Shown here: one piece after another, positions 56,430 to 64,000 of the stretch
How the letters are laid out: each line of letters opens with the position of its first letter
Numbering within the stretch: the stretch's first letter is position 1
Assembly: GCA_902779395.1 (NCBI GenBank)
Contig: CACZBK010000005.1
Coordinates: 62,001 to 126,000, forward strand
Origin: an uncultured Lachnospiraceae bacterium
Lineage (GTDB): Bacteria; Bacillota; Clostridia; Lachnospirales; Lachnospiraceae
Reading direction: 5' to 3'
Length of the DNA: 64,000 nucleotides
Made by a program: the position numbers and the translations under genes
Notes under the pieces: generated by a model
What the model was told of the DNA's origin: nothing
Databases searched by the model: none
The model's input: the letters and a program-made list of their open reading frames with translations, nothing else

Positions 56430-57776
56430 TTACGCCTCCTTCGCCAGCGAAAGCTTTATTATCTCAAAGAGCTTAAGCCGCTTACTGTCATTAACTATAA
56501 GCTTCCTGTAGGTCTTTGCGCATATCCTGAAGAGGATCACGCATATCACCATCTGCAAAAGTATCCCCAGAAGGAACGCCCACAGAGGTATACGCCCGCA
56601 GATAAACGATACCGGTGCTATATAGGAAGATACAAAAGGTATTATCGACGCAACCAGGATCGCTGTTGAATTCTCAACATTAGGAAGTACCATACCTATC
56701 ATGTATCCGACCATATTGACCATAGTGACCGTGCCTATTGCCGACTGCGCATCTTCCATTCTGGTGCAGGCGCTTCCCATAAGACCTGCCAGCATTGAAT
56801 ACATGAAATAAGTAAGCAGCATGCAGGGAAGAAGCAGCAGGCCCTTAAATCCGGCAAAGGTAAAGAGCCTTGAGAAGTTCATCATATCCGCAACACCCTG
56901 TACCGCGGGGGTACCTAATACAGATGCCGCTATCTTATTGGTCACAAAGGATCCTCCCATACCCAGGACTATCATGGAAAATACATAGAACATCATCGCC
57001 AGTATCTTTCCCAGGATGAGCGCCAGGGGTCTTACGCTTACCAGCAGATTCTCCACCAGCTTTGACATCTTCTCCTCCATTACGGAAGATACTACATAAG
57101 ATCCTGTCAGGGCTACCAGTATCATCAGCACTATCGAATAAAGAGAATTGTATGATGCAACCTGCCTTGATGTATAAGCCGAATTTATCTCCGCCTCATA
57201 ATCCTCATAAGTCAATGTGCTTCCGCTCTCCACAGCCATCTGAAGAACCTTCATCTGCTCTTCACCCAGATCGGCCGCATCGCGTCTGGCCTGCTCAAGC
57301 CGCCCCATAAGATGGCCGCCCAGCGCATCCAGCTCGATAGGAGTGATATCGGACTCATCGGCTGCTATTATATTCAGCACATACGTATCAACCTCATCTA
57401 TCATCTGACGGTCCAGCAGTACCGCTATCTCATCCGCTGCAAGCTTATCCGGTACAGCATCCGCATCCGTAAGCTTCGCCACGGCAAAGCCTGTTCCGTC
57501 AAGTTCTGCTTTTTCCGATGAAAAATCAAGATAAGTATCATTTACAAAATAGATCTGCTTAAGATCCATCTCGTCATTGATGGCATCGGTACTCTGCGCC
57601 GCGCCCATGCCGGCGCTCATTCCCAGCTGGTTTATGGGGCCCATGACCATCATCAGGACGATGAACATGATATAGCTCACCCTGTACGCACGGTTCTTAA
57701 AGGTCTGGGATAAGGTAAATGAAAAAACCTTTGCAAGTCCCGTGCAGCTGTATATATTATTGCTGCTCTTCTTCAT
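56430..57776 (-). CDS. ABC-2 permease A (NatB-like)
   Basis: A 448-residue paralog of the next gene. It has an N-terminal TM (about 33-51), an extracellular domain of about 170 residues (MDLKQIYFVNDTYLDFSSEK...), then TMs with the motif SSVMEEKMSKLVENLLVSVRPLALILGKILAMM. Its ATG at 57776 lies inside the ATPase gene (20-bp overlap), with AGAGG nine bases upstream. The C-termini of both permeases end LAKEA or TTKEA after RLKLFEIIKLSL-like helices, supporting a duplicated pair. Confidence 0.9.
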   Translation of the reverse strand: MKKSSNNIYSCTGLAKVFSFTLSQTFKNRAYRVSYIMFIVLMMVMGPINQLGMSAGMGAAQSTDAINDEMDLKQIYFVNDTYLDFSSEKAELDGTGFAVAKLTDADAVPDKLAADEIAVLLDRQMIDEVDTYVLNIIAADESDITPIELDALGGHLMGRLEQARRDAADLGEEQMKVLQMAVESGSTLTYEDYEAEINSAYTSRQVASYNSLYSIVLMILVALTGSYVVSSVMEEKMSKLVENLLVSVRPLALILGKILAMMFYVFSMIVLGMGGSFVTNKIAASVLGTPAVQGVADMMNFSRLFTFAGFKGLLLLPCMLLTYFMYSMLAGLMGSACTRMEDAQSAIGTVTMVNMVGYMIGMVLPNVENSTAILVASIIPFVSSYIAPVSFICGRIPLWAFLLGILLQMVICVILFRICAKTYRKLIVNDSKRLKLFEIIKLSLAKEA

Positions 57777-58713
57777 TTGCACCCACCTCTTTTACGAATA
57801 TCTCATGAAGGGAAAGTTCCGAAAGATCAAACTTGATGATCGGTATCGTTGCATTCACAAGGTTCCATAACAGGGCATTTGCCTGCTGGTCTCCCGTAAC
57901 CCGCAGCTCGTACTCGTTTTCCTTCTCCGACAGTATCTGTATGCCCAGCTCATTTATGTAGCTGCTGACATCCTGCTCGCATTTAAGAGACAGGTTAACA
58001 CGCCCGTAGCCTTTCTTGATCTCGTTGAGATTACCCTGTACCAGAGCTTTCGAACGGCACATGATGGTTATATCGGTACAGAACTCCTCCACAGCCGCCA
58101 TCTGATGGCTGCTCATGATGATATACTTGCCTGCTGCAATCTGCTCGCGAACCACATCCTTGAGTATATCCGTATTAACGGGATCCAGGCCTGAAAAAGG
58201 CTCATCAAGGACCAATAGTTCCGGATCGGAGAGCATAGCTATAAGGAACTGTATCTTCTGCTGGTTACCTTTTGAAAGCTGGTCGGGGCTCTTGGGCTTT
58301 ACTTTCTTTACGCGTCCTCTTGCATCCTTTGTCTCTGCGGGATACAGATACTCATCCAGCTTAAGACGTCCGGACCAGTATTTTATCTTTGTTTTGAGCA
58401 CATCATCCTTAACACCGCGCAGACGCCCGAAATACATTATCTGATCCATTAACGAATACTTCTGATAAAGCCCTCTTTCCTCTGCCAGATAACCTATATT
58501 GCAGGTATCAAAGCTTAAAGGCTTGCCGTTCCAGAGTACTTCGCCGGTATCCTTATCCAGCATATCCAGTATCATTCGTATGCTGGTAGTCTTGCCGGCA
58601 CCATTGGTACCCAGAAGCGCATAGACACCCGGCTTCTCCATCGAAAAGCTGATGTGATCCACTACTGTTTTTTCACCGTACTTCTTTGACAGATCCTTTA
58701 CTTCCAAACCCAT
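57757..58713 (-). CDS. ABC ATPase (NatA-like) with DUF4162-type tail
   Basis: A 318-residue ATPase. Walker A is GTNGAGKT (about 36-43), Q-loop in IGYLAEERGLYQK, signature LSKGNQQK, Walker B ELLVLDEPFSGLDP, H-loop MSSHQMA. The C-terminal 90 residues match the regulatory tail of this exporter class. The sequence KVKPKSPDQLSKGNQQKIQF and the YLAEERGLY motif are those of YhaQ/NatA-like proteins. It works with the two downstream permeases. The start is 28 bp after the DUF2812 stop. Confidence 0.93.
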   Translation of the reverse strand: MGLEVKDLSKKYGEKTVVDHISFSMEKPGVYALLGTNGAGKTTSIRMILDMLDKDTGEVLWNGKPLSFDTCNIGYLAEERGLYQKYSLMDQIMYFGRLRGVKDDVLKTKIKYWSGRLKLDEYLYPAETKDARGRVKKVKPKSPDQLSKGNQQKIQFLIAMLSDPELLVLDEPFSGLDPVNTDILKDVVREQIAAGKYIIMSSHQMAAVEEFCTDITIMCRSKALVQGNLNEIKKGYGRVNLSLKCEQDVSSYINELGIQILSEKENEYELRVTGDQQANALLWNLVNATIPIIKFDLSELSLHEIFVKEVGANEEEQQ

Positions 58714-58741
58714 CTTTTTAATATCCTCCCTATTAATTATT

Positions 58742-59431
58742 TCACTCCCTGTTTGCTGCGGTGTTGATCACGCCGCCTCCTATAAGTAGCAGTGCTGCGA
58801 TCAGCATCACCCATCTTAAAACTATCGGTATCCTCTCCTGCAGCAGCAGATTTACCGCATTTATCAGAAATCCTGCCGGGACAAGGGGCGATACCCTGCG
58901 TCCCATATTAGCGGGCGGCATCTCGCCTTTCTGTTCATACAGCTTATTAAGCACTCTCTTTGTCCTCACCGTCATATTCATGAAGCAGCATAATACGGCA
59001 GCGATAATAAATACCAGCGTCCAGATCGATGCATCCCGCGTCGCGCCGTATACTTCCAAAAGCAGACATAAGAACTCTATAACAGTGACCAGCTTAAACA
59101 TCAGAAGTATCTTTTTGTAATGCTCTATGCGGCTGTCAACATCCGAATAAAGCTGAAACTCACCGTCCGCGCGGTGTCTTCGCAGTATCACCCAGGGCCC
59201 CCAGGCCTGGACTATCTCCACGCCCATCTCCTCCATAAACTGTGCATATTCGCGGTTCACCGAAAAGAACCCCTTGCCAATATCGATCTGGTACTGCCAC
59301 TCACCCTTTTCACAGGGCTCAAAGCTGTATATGCCTGCGAAGAAGCTCTTAAGCGCATAACCATCGTCCGCCATCTGATCCAGCCACTGTGTCTCTTTAT
59401 CCTTATCAAGCATCAAACGAAAGCGTATCAT
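58742..59431 (-). CDS. DUF2812 membrane protein
   Basis: The product has 229 residues. A soluble N-terminal domain (about 1-110; MADDGYALKSFFAGIYSFEPCEKGEWQYQIDIG) is followed by two TM pairs (LLMFKLVTVIEFLCLLLEVY, ASIWTLVFIIAAVLCCFM; AGFLINAVNLLL, VLRWVMLIAALLLIGGGVI). This fits DUF2812, which is regularly encoded with PadR regulators in Firmicutes. Its start overlaps the PadR stop (ATGA, 59428-59431). The role is unknown; it is likely a sensor or anti-regulator partner of PadR. Confidence 0.88.
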   Translation of the reverse strand: MIRFRLMLDKDKETQWLDQMADDGYALKSFFAGIYSFEPCEKGEWQYQIDIGKGFFSVNREYAQFMEEMGVEIVQAWGPWVILRRHRADGEFQLYSDVDSRIEHYKKILLMFKLVTVIEFLCLLLEVYGATRDASIWTLVFIIAAVLCCFMNMTVRTKRVLNKLYEQKGEMPPANMGRRVSPLVPAGFLINAVNLLLQERIPIVLRWVMLIAALLLIGGGVINTAANRE

Positions 59432-59787
59432 TCTGTCCCCTCCGTTTTGTTGGTGATCGCAGCATCTGTAAACAGTTGTGAGTTCTTAAGCAGTTCCGCC
59501 AGCCTTTCACATTCTGCGACAAATACTTCACGTCCGATATTGGTGATCACATATTCCTTTTTCTTTCGTGAACCTGCATCCGCGCTCACCACCATGATCC
59601 ACCCTTTTTTCTCCAGAGTCTGCAGCGCTCCGTAGAGTGTTCCCGCGCCCAGTACCACCCGGTGCGCCGTAAGCTCCTCCACCTCGCCTATGATGCCATA
59701 TCCGTGATTGGGCTGCCTCACTGCCAGCAGGATATAGAATACAGCCTCGGTTAAAGGCAGATCTTTTTCCACAGCCGGATCGATCAA
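59428..59787 (-). CDS. PadR-family transcriptional regulator
   Basis: A 119-residue winged-helix regulator: LPLTEAVFYILLAVRQPNHGYGIIGEVEELTAHRVVLGAGTLYGALQTLEKKGWI is the canonical PadR DNA-binding domain, followed by SRKKKEYVITNIGREVF and a C-terminal helix for dimerisation. It overlaps both neighbours by ATGA. The CGATATATCG-type repeats in the operon promoter (60088-60142) are the likely operators, so it should repress its own ABC exporter operon. Confidence 0.93.
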   Translation of the reverse strand: MIDPAVEKDLPLTEAVFYILLAVRQPNHGYGIIGEVEELTAHRVVLGAGTLYGALQTLEKKGWIMVVSADAGSRKKKEYVITNIGREVFVAECERLAELLKNSQLFTDAAITNKTEGTE

Positions 59788-60011
59788 TTTCTGTTACGTC
59801 CTTTTAATACTATCATTCTTACAGAGGCAAAGATCATAACCGGTGACGCTGCAAGTGCCATTGCGCCCATGATACGTACTACAGTATCCGAGAGTGTGAT
59901 CATTCCGGTTGAACTGAAAAGCATGAGCAGGTATGCTGCTGCCAGGACCACTGCACTGGCAAGTCTTACGCTTTCAAGTACTCTGAGCGATCTGCTGATA
60001 TCCTTTGTCAT
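59784..60011 (-). CDS. Small two-helix membrane protein
   Basis: A 75-residue protein with two TMs (about 16-34 and 45-64) and a basic end (LKGRNRN). The frame is open back to 60128, but the ATG at 60011 has the strong AAAGGAGG, and the upstream part would cover the promoter and operators. It is the first gene of the PadR operon. Function unknown. Confidence 0.75.
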   Translation of the reverse strand: MTKDISRSLRVLESVRLASAVVLAAAYLLMLFSSTGMITLSDTVVRIMGAMALAASPVMIFASVRMIVLKGRNRN

Positions 60012-60087
60012 TTTTATTTCCTCCTTTTTTGATCCCCCGCTGTTTATGAGTGGGGTGACAAGGGCTTTGCCCCGTTTATCGCCAGCT

Positions 60088-60148
60088 GATATATCGTCCG
60101 TCGTTATATCGTAGCCATAATATATCACCTTCCGATATATCGTGTCAA
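60088..60148 (-). promoter_or_regulatory. PadR operon promoter with repeated GATATATC elements
   Basis: On the minus strand TTGACA (60143-60148), an 18-bp spacer and TATATT (60119-60124). The palindrome CGATATATCG (60133-60142) fills the upstream spacer. GATATATT covers the -10, CGATATAACG lies at 60102-60111 and CGATATATC at 60088-60096. Three or four copies at 14-19 bp spacing suggest cooperative repressor binding across the start site. Confidence 0.75.
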
Positions 60149-60179
60149 GTAGTATTTTATAAATATTTTTTCAGGAGGA

Positions 60180-61625
60180 TCAACGTCTTCGCCAGGTTGC
60201 CGGACTGATCAGCACAAGAAGAGGGAACAGCTCCAGACGTCCTGCAAGCATATCAAACATAAGGACATATTTTGCAAGACCCGAAAAATGAGCAAAATTA
60301 CAGGTCGGTCCCACGAGTGAAAAACCGGGGCCTATGTTTCCAAGCGCCGACGCCACTGCAGTGAAATTGGTGGTATGATCGTAACCGTCAAGCGCAACGA
60401 GCAGCATCGAGATAACAAATATAAGCGCATAGGTGATCAGGAATATATTTGCTGAACGCAGCACGGCATGGGGCAGCGCCTTGCCCTCTACTTTTAACAC
60501 CTTTACGCTTCTGGGATGGCAGAGCTGTGAAAGTTCCTTCCCGACAGTCTTTAAATATATCAGGATACGGGATATCTTTATGCCGCCGCAGGTAGAACCC
60601 GCGCAGCCTCCGATAAGCATAAGAAGTATCAGTATCTCCCTGCAGAGTGAAGGCCACAGGTCAAAATCCGCCGACGAAAAACCTGCCGTGGTCATGATAG
60701 ACCCCACCTGGAAAAACGCCTGACGAAAGCCCTCTTCCGCTCCCTGTCCGAATCCGAATATCAGATTCAGACTGATAAGCGCCGTAGCGATCCAGAAAAT
60801 AGCCGTATAAAGCCTGATCTCCTCCGAACAGAAGGCATCCTTAAAACGCCTGCTCCAGAGATTGAAAAAGAAGTTATAATTGAAACCGGCAAAGAACAAA
60901 AATATCGCCACAACATACTGTACAGAAGGGCCGTAAGCGGCAAGTGAAGTATTGCGCACACCGAATCCTCCGGTACTGGTGGTGGTGAATGCCGTACAGA
61001 TACTGTCAAATACGGGGCAGCCCGCAATGATCAGCGCAACTATCTCAAGACCTGTGAGGATAAAATATATGATATACAGATAATATGCTGTCTGCCTTAC
61101 TTTGGGCACCAGCTTGGATACGCTGGGGCCGGGGCTCTCCGCTTTCATAAGGTACAGATCCTGCCCGCCTGTGGAAGGAAGCAGCGCCAGCATGAATACC
61201 AGTACTCCCATACCTCCGATCAGCTGTATGAAGCAGCGCCAGAAGTTCATACAATGACTCAGCTTCTCAACTTCGGGAACTATGGACGCCCCTGTAGTGG
61301 TAAAGCCTGAAATACACTCAAAAAGCGCATCCGTGAAAGACGGGATCTCCCGGCTTAAAAACATGGGAAAACAGCCTGCCACCGACAGCAGAAACCAGCT
61401 GAGTGCCGTAACAACAAAGCCTTCCCTTGCATAAAACGATTTATTCTTCGGGCGTGAAAAGCGACACACCAGCGTGCCAAGCGCAAGCGTGATTGCGCCA
61501 CATGCCATAAAATATATACCGCTCCTCTCATGATAGATAATGGAAACTATAAACGGACATACCATCATTGTTCCCGTGATCTCCATTATCTTCCCAAGAA
61601 GATAGATTATCATCGCATAATTCAT
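60180..61625 (-). CDS. trkH: Trk/Ktr potassium channel subunit TrkH
   Basis: A 481-residue membrane protein with four pore-loop repeats. Selectivity regions include SGFTTTGASIV, TTTSTGGFGVRN, GSIMTTAGFSSADF and SALGNIGPGFSLVG. GGMGVLVFMLALLP and GGCAGSTCGGIKISRI are typical. It imports K+ with TrkA encoded 12 bp upstream. The terminal residues RLELFPLLVLISPATWRRR match the TrkH C-terminus. No terminator is evident before the PadR promoter that starts 32 bases after the stop. Confidence 0.96.
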   Translation of the reverse strand: MNYAMIIYLLGKIMEITGTMMVCPFIVSIIYHERSGIYFMACGAITLALGTLVCRFSRPKNKSFYAREGFVVTALSWFLLSVAGCFPMFLSREIPSFTDALFECISGFTTTGASIVPEVEKLSHCMNFWRCFIQLIGGMGVLVFMLALLPSTGGQDLYLMKAESPGPSVSKLVPKVRQTAYYLYIIYFILTGLEIVALIIAGCPVFDSICTAFTTTSTGGFGVRNTSLAAYGPSVQYVVAIFLFFAGFNYNFFFNLWSRRFKDAFCSEEIRLYTAIFWIATALISLNLIFGFGQGAEEGFRQAFFQVGSIMTTAGFSSADFDLWPSLCREILILLMLIGGCAGSTCGGIKISRILIYLKTVGKELSQLCHPRSVKVLKVEGKALPHAVLRSANIFLITYALIFVISMLLVALDGYDHTTNFTAVASALGNIGPGFSLVGPTCNFAHFSGLAKYVLMFDMLAGRLELFPLLVLISPATWRRR

Positions 61626-61637
61626 TACTTATCCCTT

Positions 61638-62999
61638 TCAGGCGCGGATATCATCCACATCCTTAAGCCCCAGCTCGGTGGTGACTATGATCACATTATC
61701 TCCGGCATGTATCTCATCTTTACCGCCCGGAGTTATCACCTTCCCTTTTCGCAGTATCGCACAGACAAGAAGGTTTTTCTTCAGCTTAAGATCCATAAGA
61801 GGTTTATCGGTGATCTTTGAATCCGAACTGACCTTAAATTCCAGAACCTCAACACGGTCATTCAATATCCTGTACATGGTCTCTATATTACTGCCATGCG
61901 TATTCTCAAGAGCCCTTGCGTATTGAAGTATGGTCTTAGTAGATATAGCCTTGGGGCTTACAACCACGTCTATAGGCAGATCCTGAAGCACCTCATCGAT
62001 CGAGATAGTATTCAGTTTGGTGATAGTCTTTGTTTTTCCCTTGCTGACTTTATTACAGAAGATAGAGAGTACCAGATTCTCCTCATCCATATTTGTCAGA
62101 GCTACCATGCAGTCCTTTTCGCTTACTCCCTCTTCCATCAGTATCTGCCTGTCGGAAGCATTACCCTCTATTATCATCGCACCCGGAAGCATCTCCGAGA
62201 GCTGTTCACATCTGGCATGATCCTGCTCTATTATCTTTACATCTATCGGCAGATTGGATAAATGTCTTGCAAGATAATATGCTGTAGACCCGCCCCCGGC
62301 TATCAGAACGCTCCGCATCGGTTTTGTTTTGATCCCAAGCTTCTGGCACAGCCCGACTATCTGTCTGGGCTGAAGGATAACATACATATTATCACCGGAT
62401 AAGAGCTTGGTATGACCGTTGGGGATTATTACCGCTCCATCCCGTTCCAAAGCCGTTACCAGAGTATCTTTGCTTATCTTATTTGAAAAATCTATAATGC
62501 TCATTCCATCCACCGGAGAATCCTTCGGTATGGGAAGACGCACAAGGTCAATGCGGCCGCGCGCAAAAGTCGTTATATCCAGCGCACCCGGTACTTCTAT
62601 AAGCTTAGCTATGCTCTTTGCACAATCCAGCTGGGGATTGATAGTCATTGAAAGTCCAAGCTCATCCTGAAGATACTGAACTTCTTCATTATACGTAGGA
62701 TTCTGAACACGCGCTATGGCATGCTTTATTCCGCTCCTTCTTGCGATGAGGCAGCATAACAGATTCACCTCATCCTGTCCGGTCACGGCTATCATCATAT
62801 CACAGCTGCCTACCCCGGCTTCCTGCTGTACTCTGAATGATGTACCGTTACCTTCCACCGCCTGAACATCCAAAACAGCCACCATACGTTCCAGCTTATC
62901 AGCCTTTGTATCGATAACCGTCACATCATGCTTTTCTTCCGAAAGCTGTCTTGCCAGAGCATATCCCACACGGCCACAGCCCACGATGATTATCTTCAT
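61638..62999 (-). CDS. trkA: Trk potassium uptake regulator TrkA
   Basis: A 453-residue cytosolic gating protein with two RCK units. The first Rossmann domain is MKIIIVGCGRVGYALARQLSEEKHDVTVIDTKADKLE, followed by an RCK-C domain. The second Rossmann domain starts VLIAGGGSTAYYLARHLSNLPIDVKIIEQD, and its RCK-C ends with GKVITPGGKDEIHAGDNVIIVTTE. It binds NAD(H)/ATP and controls TrkH. First gene of the trkAH pair; a possible extended -10 lies at the end of the upstream DUF1294 gene. Confidence 0.96.
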   Translation of the reverse strand: MKIIIVGCGRVGYALARQLSEEKHDVTVIDTKADKLERMVAVLDVQAVEGNGTSFRVQQEAGVGSCDMMIAVTGQDEVNLLCCLIARRSGIKHAIARVQNPTYNEEVQYLQDELGLSMTINPQLDCAKSIAKLIEVPGALDITTFARGRIDLVRLPIPKDSPVDGMSIIDFSNKISKDTLVTALERDGAVIIPNGHTKLLSGDNMYVILQPRQIVGLCQKLGIKTKPMRSVLIAGGGSTAYYLARHLSNLPIDVKIIEQDHARCEQLSEMLPGAMIIEGNASDRQILMEEGVSEKDCMVALTNMDEENLVLSIFCNKVSKGKTKTITKLNTISIDEVLQDLPIDVVVSPKAISTKTILQYARALENTHGSNIETMYRILNDRVEVLEFKVSSDSKITDKPLMDLKLKKNLLVCAILRKGKVITPGGKDEIHAGDNVIIVTTELGLKDVDDIRA

Positions 63000-63069
63000 A
63001 GATCAGATTCTCCCTAAAAAGCTTCTTTTCTTTAACCGGTACTGCACAGTATGATTTCCCATAGGGTCT

Positions 63070-63360
63070 TTACATTATAACAAACCGTCCCGAACCTATC
63101 ATATAAGCAGCCAGTACCAGATGTATACCAAGTATCAGCGGAAAGCCATATCGGAAATACCACTTCTTTGTCTTATGCCGAAACAGGTACATACCCGTAA
63201 AACACCCAAGACTGCCTCCGATGATACATACTATAAAAAGATGTATCTCCGGTATACGCCACCGGTGTGATGACGCCTTCCATTTGTCAAGCCCCATCAG
63301 CAACAGTCCCAGCACATTAAGGACAGCAAGATATATTAATATTATCTTTATAACATCCAT
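63070..63360 (-). CDS. DUF1294 membrane protein
   Basis: A 96-residue protein with three hydrophobic segments (IKIILIYLAVLNVLGLLLMG, LHLFIVCIIGGSLGCFTGMYLF-like, LILGIHLVLAAYMIG). The family signature is LMGLDKWKASSHRWRIPEIHLF and FRHKTKKWYFRYGFP. Function is unknown. It lies between the argG terminator and trkA on the same strand. Confidence 0.9.
   Translation of the reverse strand: MDVIKIILIYLAVLNVLGLLLMGLDKWKASSHRWRIPEIHLFIVCIIGGSLGCFTGMYLFRHKTKKWYFRYGFPLILGIHLVLAAYMIGSGRFVIM
63074..63082 (-). promoter_or_regulatory. Possible trkAH promoter inside the DUF1294 3' end
   Basis: TGTTATAAT on the minus strand is a consensus extended -10 in the last codons of the DUF1294 gene, 75 bases before the trkA ATG. 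The -35 is poor (ATGATA). Confidence 0.4.
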
Positions 63361-63374
63361 ATCTCAAAACTGCA

Positions 63375-63408
63375 AAAAAGAAAGGGGCAGGGTATACCCC
63401 CCGCCCCT
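63375..63408 (-). terminator. Terminator after argG
   Basis: The hairpin AGGGGCGGGGGG ... CCCTGCCCCT (63383-63408, TATA loop, one bulge) is followed on the minus strand by TTCTTTTTT. It lies 11 bases after the argG stop. Confidence 0.92.
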
Positions 63409-63419
63409 GATATAATTCA

Positions 63420-64000
63420 TCAGTTGTTATTAAGATGCTTCATGCCGCGGACCTTGCTCGCCAGACCGAAGAGGTTGATAAAGCCCTCTGCATCGTGATG
63501 GTTATACAGATCACCTGTAGTGAAAGAAGCTATACTCTCATTATACAGTGAGTAAGGAGAAGTCTCGCCTGCCTTGATGATATTGCCCTTGTAGAGCTTG
63601 AACTTAACCTCACCGGTAACATACTGCTGTGTACTCTCGATGAATGCCTGTACAGCCTCGCGAAGAGGTGTGAACCACTTTCCTTCATATACTATCTGAG
63701 CAAAGAGATTGCCCATATCCAGCTTGGTCTTGGTGGTCTCACGATCAAGGATCAGCTCCTCAAGCTGCTGGTGAGCCTCATAGAGGATGGTTCCGCCCGG
63801 TGTCTCATAAACGCCGCGGCTCTTCATGCCTACCACACGGTTTTCTACTATATCAATGATACCGATGCCGTGCTTGCCGCCCAGCTCGTTTAACTTGCGG
63901 ATAACATCTGCTACCTTCATCTTCTCGCCGTTAACAGCGGTGGGAACACCCTTTTCAAAGCTGATGGTAACATACTCGCCCTCATCGGGAGCCTTCTCTG
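63420..64000 (-). CDS. argG: Argininosuccinate synthase, C-terminal part (gene runs off the window)
   Basis: About 193 C-terminal residues are visible. They contain the tetramerisation/substrate region: EKAPDEGEYVTISFEKGVPTAVNGEKM, HGIGIIDIVENRVVGMKSRGVYETPGGTIL, FTPLREAVQAFIESTQQYVTGEVKFKLYKGN, and YSLYNESIASF. The N-terminal ATP-binding half lies beyond base 64000. The enzyme joins citrulline and aspartate using ATP in arginine synthesis, the same pathway as argJBD at 46.6-50.0 kb, but in a separate unit. Frame is continuous to the window edge. Confidence 0.97.
   Translation of the reverse strand, partial: EKAPDEGEYVTISFEKGVPTAVNGEKMKVADVIRKLNELGGKHGIGIIDIVENRVVGMKSRGVYETPGGTILYEAHQQLEELILDRETTKTKLDMGNLFAQIVYEGKWFTPLREAVQAFIESTQQYVTGEVKFKLYKGNIIKAGETSPYSLYNESIASFTTGDLYNHHDAEGFINLFGLASKVRGMKHLNNN

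Noticed and set aside
60012..60128. Longer N-terminus of the small membrane protein starting at 60128
   Set aside because: The extension would translate through the promoter and operators and lacks a ribosome binding site; ATG 60011 has AAAGGAGG.

Overview
The window is a compact, almost wholly coding chromosomal segment of a strictly anaerobic Gram-positive bacterium, most likely a member of the Lachnospiraceae (Clostridia). The grounds are an NADH-linked trimeric [FeFe]-hydrogenase, a split methionine synthase with a stand-alone reactivation protein, a short-loop BceS-type histidine kinase, clostridial families of unknown function (DUF6062, DUF6106, DUF2812) and purine-rich AGGAGG ribosome binding sites. 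The genus cannot be settled from this sequence. Every convincing gene but one (the DUF6062 gene at 1700-2458) lies on the minus strand, so the window is read from high to low coordinates. No tRNA, rRNA, CRISPR array, prophage or intact insertion sequence was seen.

Layout in the direction of transcription. 64000-63420: 3' part of argG with its terminator. 63360-60180: DUF1294 protein and the TrkA/TrkH potassium uptake pair. 60148-54520: a PadR-controlled operon (small membrane protein, PadR, DUF2812, ABC ATPase, two ABC-2 permeases, GNAT acetyltransferase). 54490-50189: the hydCBA bifurcating-type hydrogenase operon with its own promoter and terminator. 50116-45207: argJ-argB-argD followed by a translationally coupled orphan solute-binding protein. 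45199-35838: comEA, a WalRK-like two-component system, a GerMN lipoprotein, comEC, an acidic lipoprotein, an L,D-transpeptidase and holA. 35765-23333: a sodium/solute symporter, metF, the MetH reactivation protein, a DUF4203 membrane protein, metH, glyA flanked by two lipid kinases, a beta-CASP nuclease and an aldo/keto reductase-ferredoxin.

The left third is more accessory. 23329-20594 holds a large FtsX-type permease with no ATPase beside it. 20495-18778 holds an sce7726-type nuclease-like protein, a 67-residue Cys/His-containing small protein and a hexapeptide acyltransferase. 18727-15254 holds a MarR regulator and two ArsA/Get3-like ATPases separated by an 80-residue helical protein. 15225-15026 holds what look like remains of a hipB(A) toxin-antitoxin locus. 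14952-11974 is a GntR/ABC (YtrA/YtrB-like) operon. Then come aspS, an autorepressor-like HTH gene coupled to a GGDEF gene, and a second FtsX-type permease followed by its response regulator, intramembrane-type kinase and ABC ATPase. The window ends with the DUF6062/DUF6106 pair and the 5' part of guaB.

The most informative new observations are regulatory. The two FtsX permease genes, 15.6 kb apart, carry the same 23-bp block containing the palindrome TTACAAAACTGTAA just upstream of their promoters. This fits the TnACA-N4-TGTAA sites of BceR/VirR-type regulators and suggests that one two-component system drives both permeases, with one ATPase serving both. In addition, three tandem copies of a 39-bp GC-rich palindrome have been captured as the C-terminal coding tail of the second ArsA, the HTH-GGDEF promoter is buried under a perfect inverted repeat, and a short repeat containing CCTTCGCTTCGCTCAGG is scattered at gene ends.
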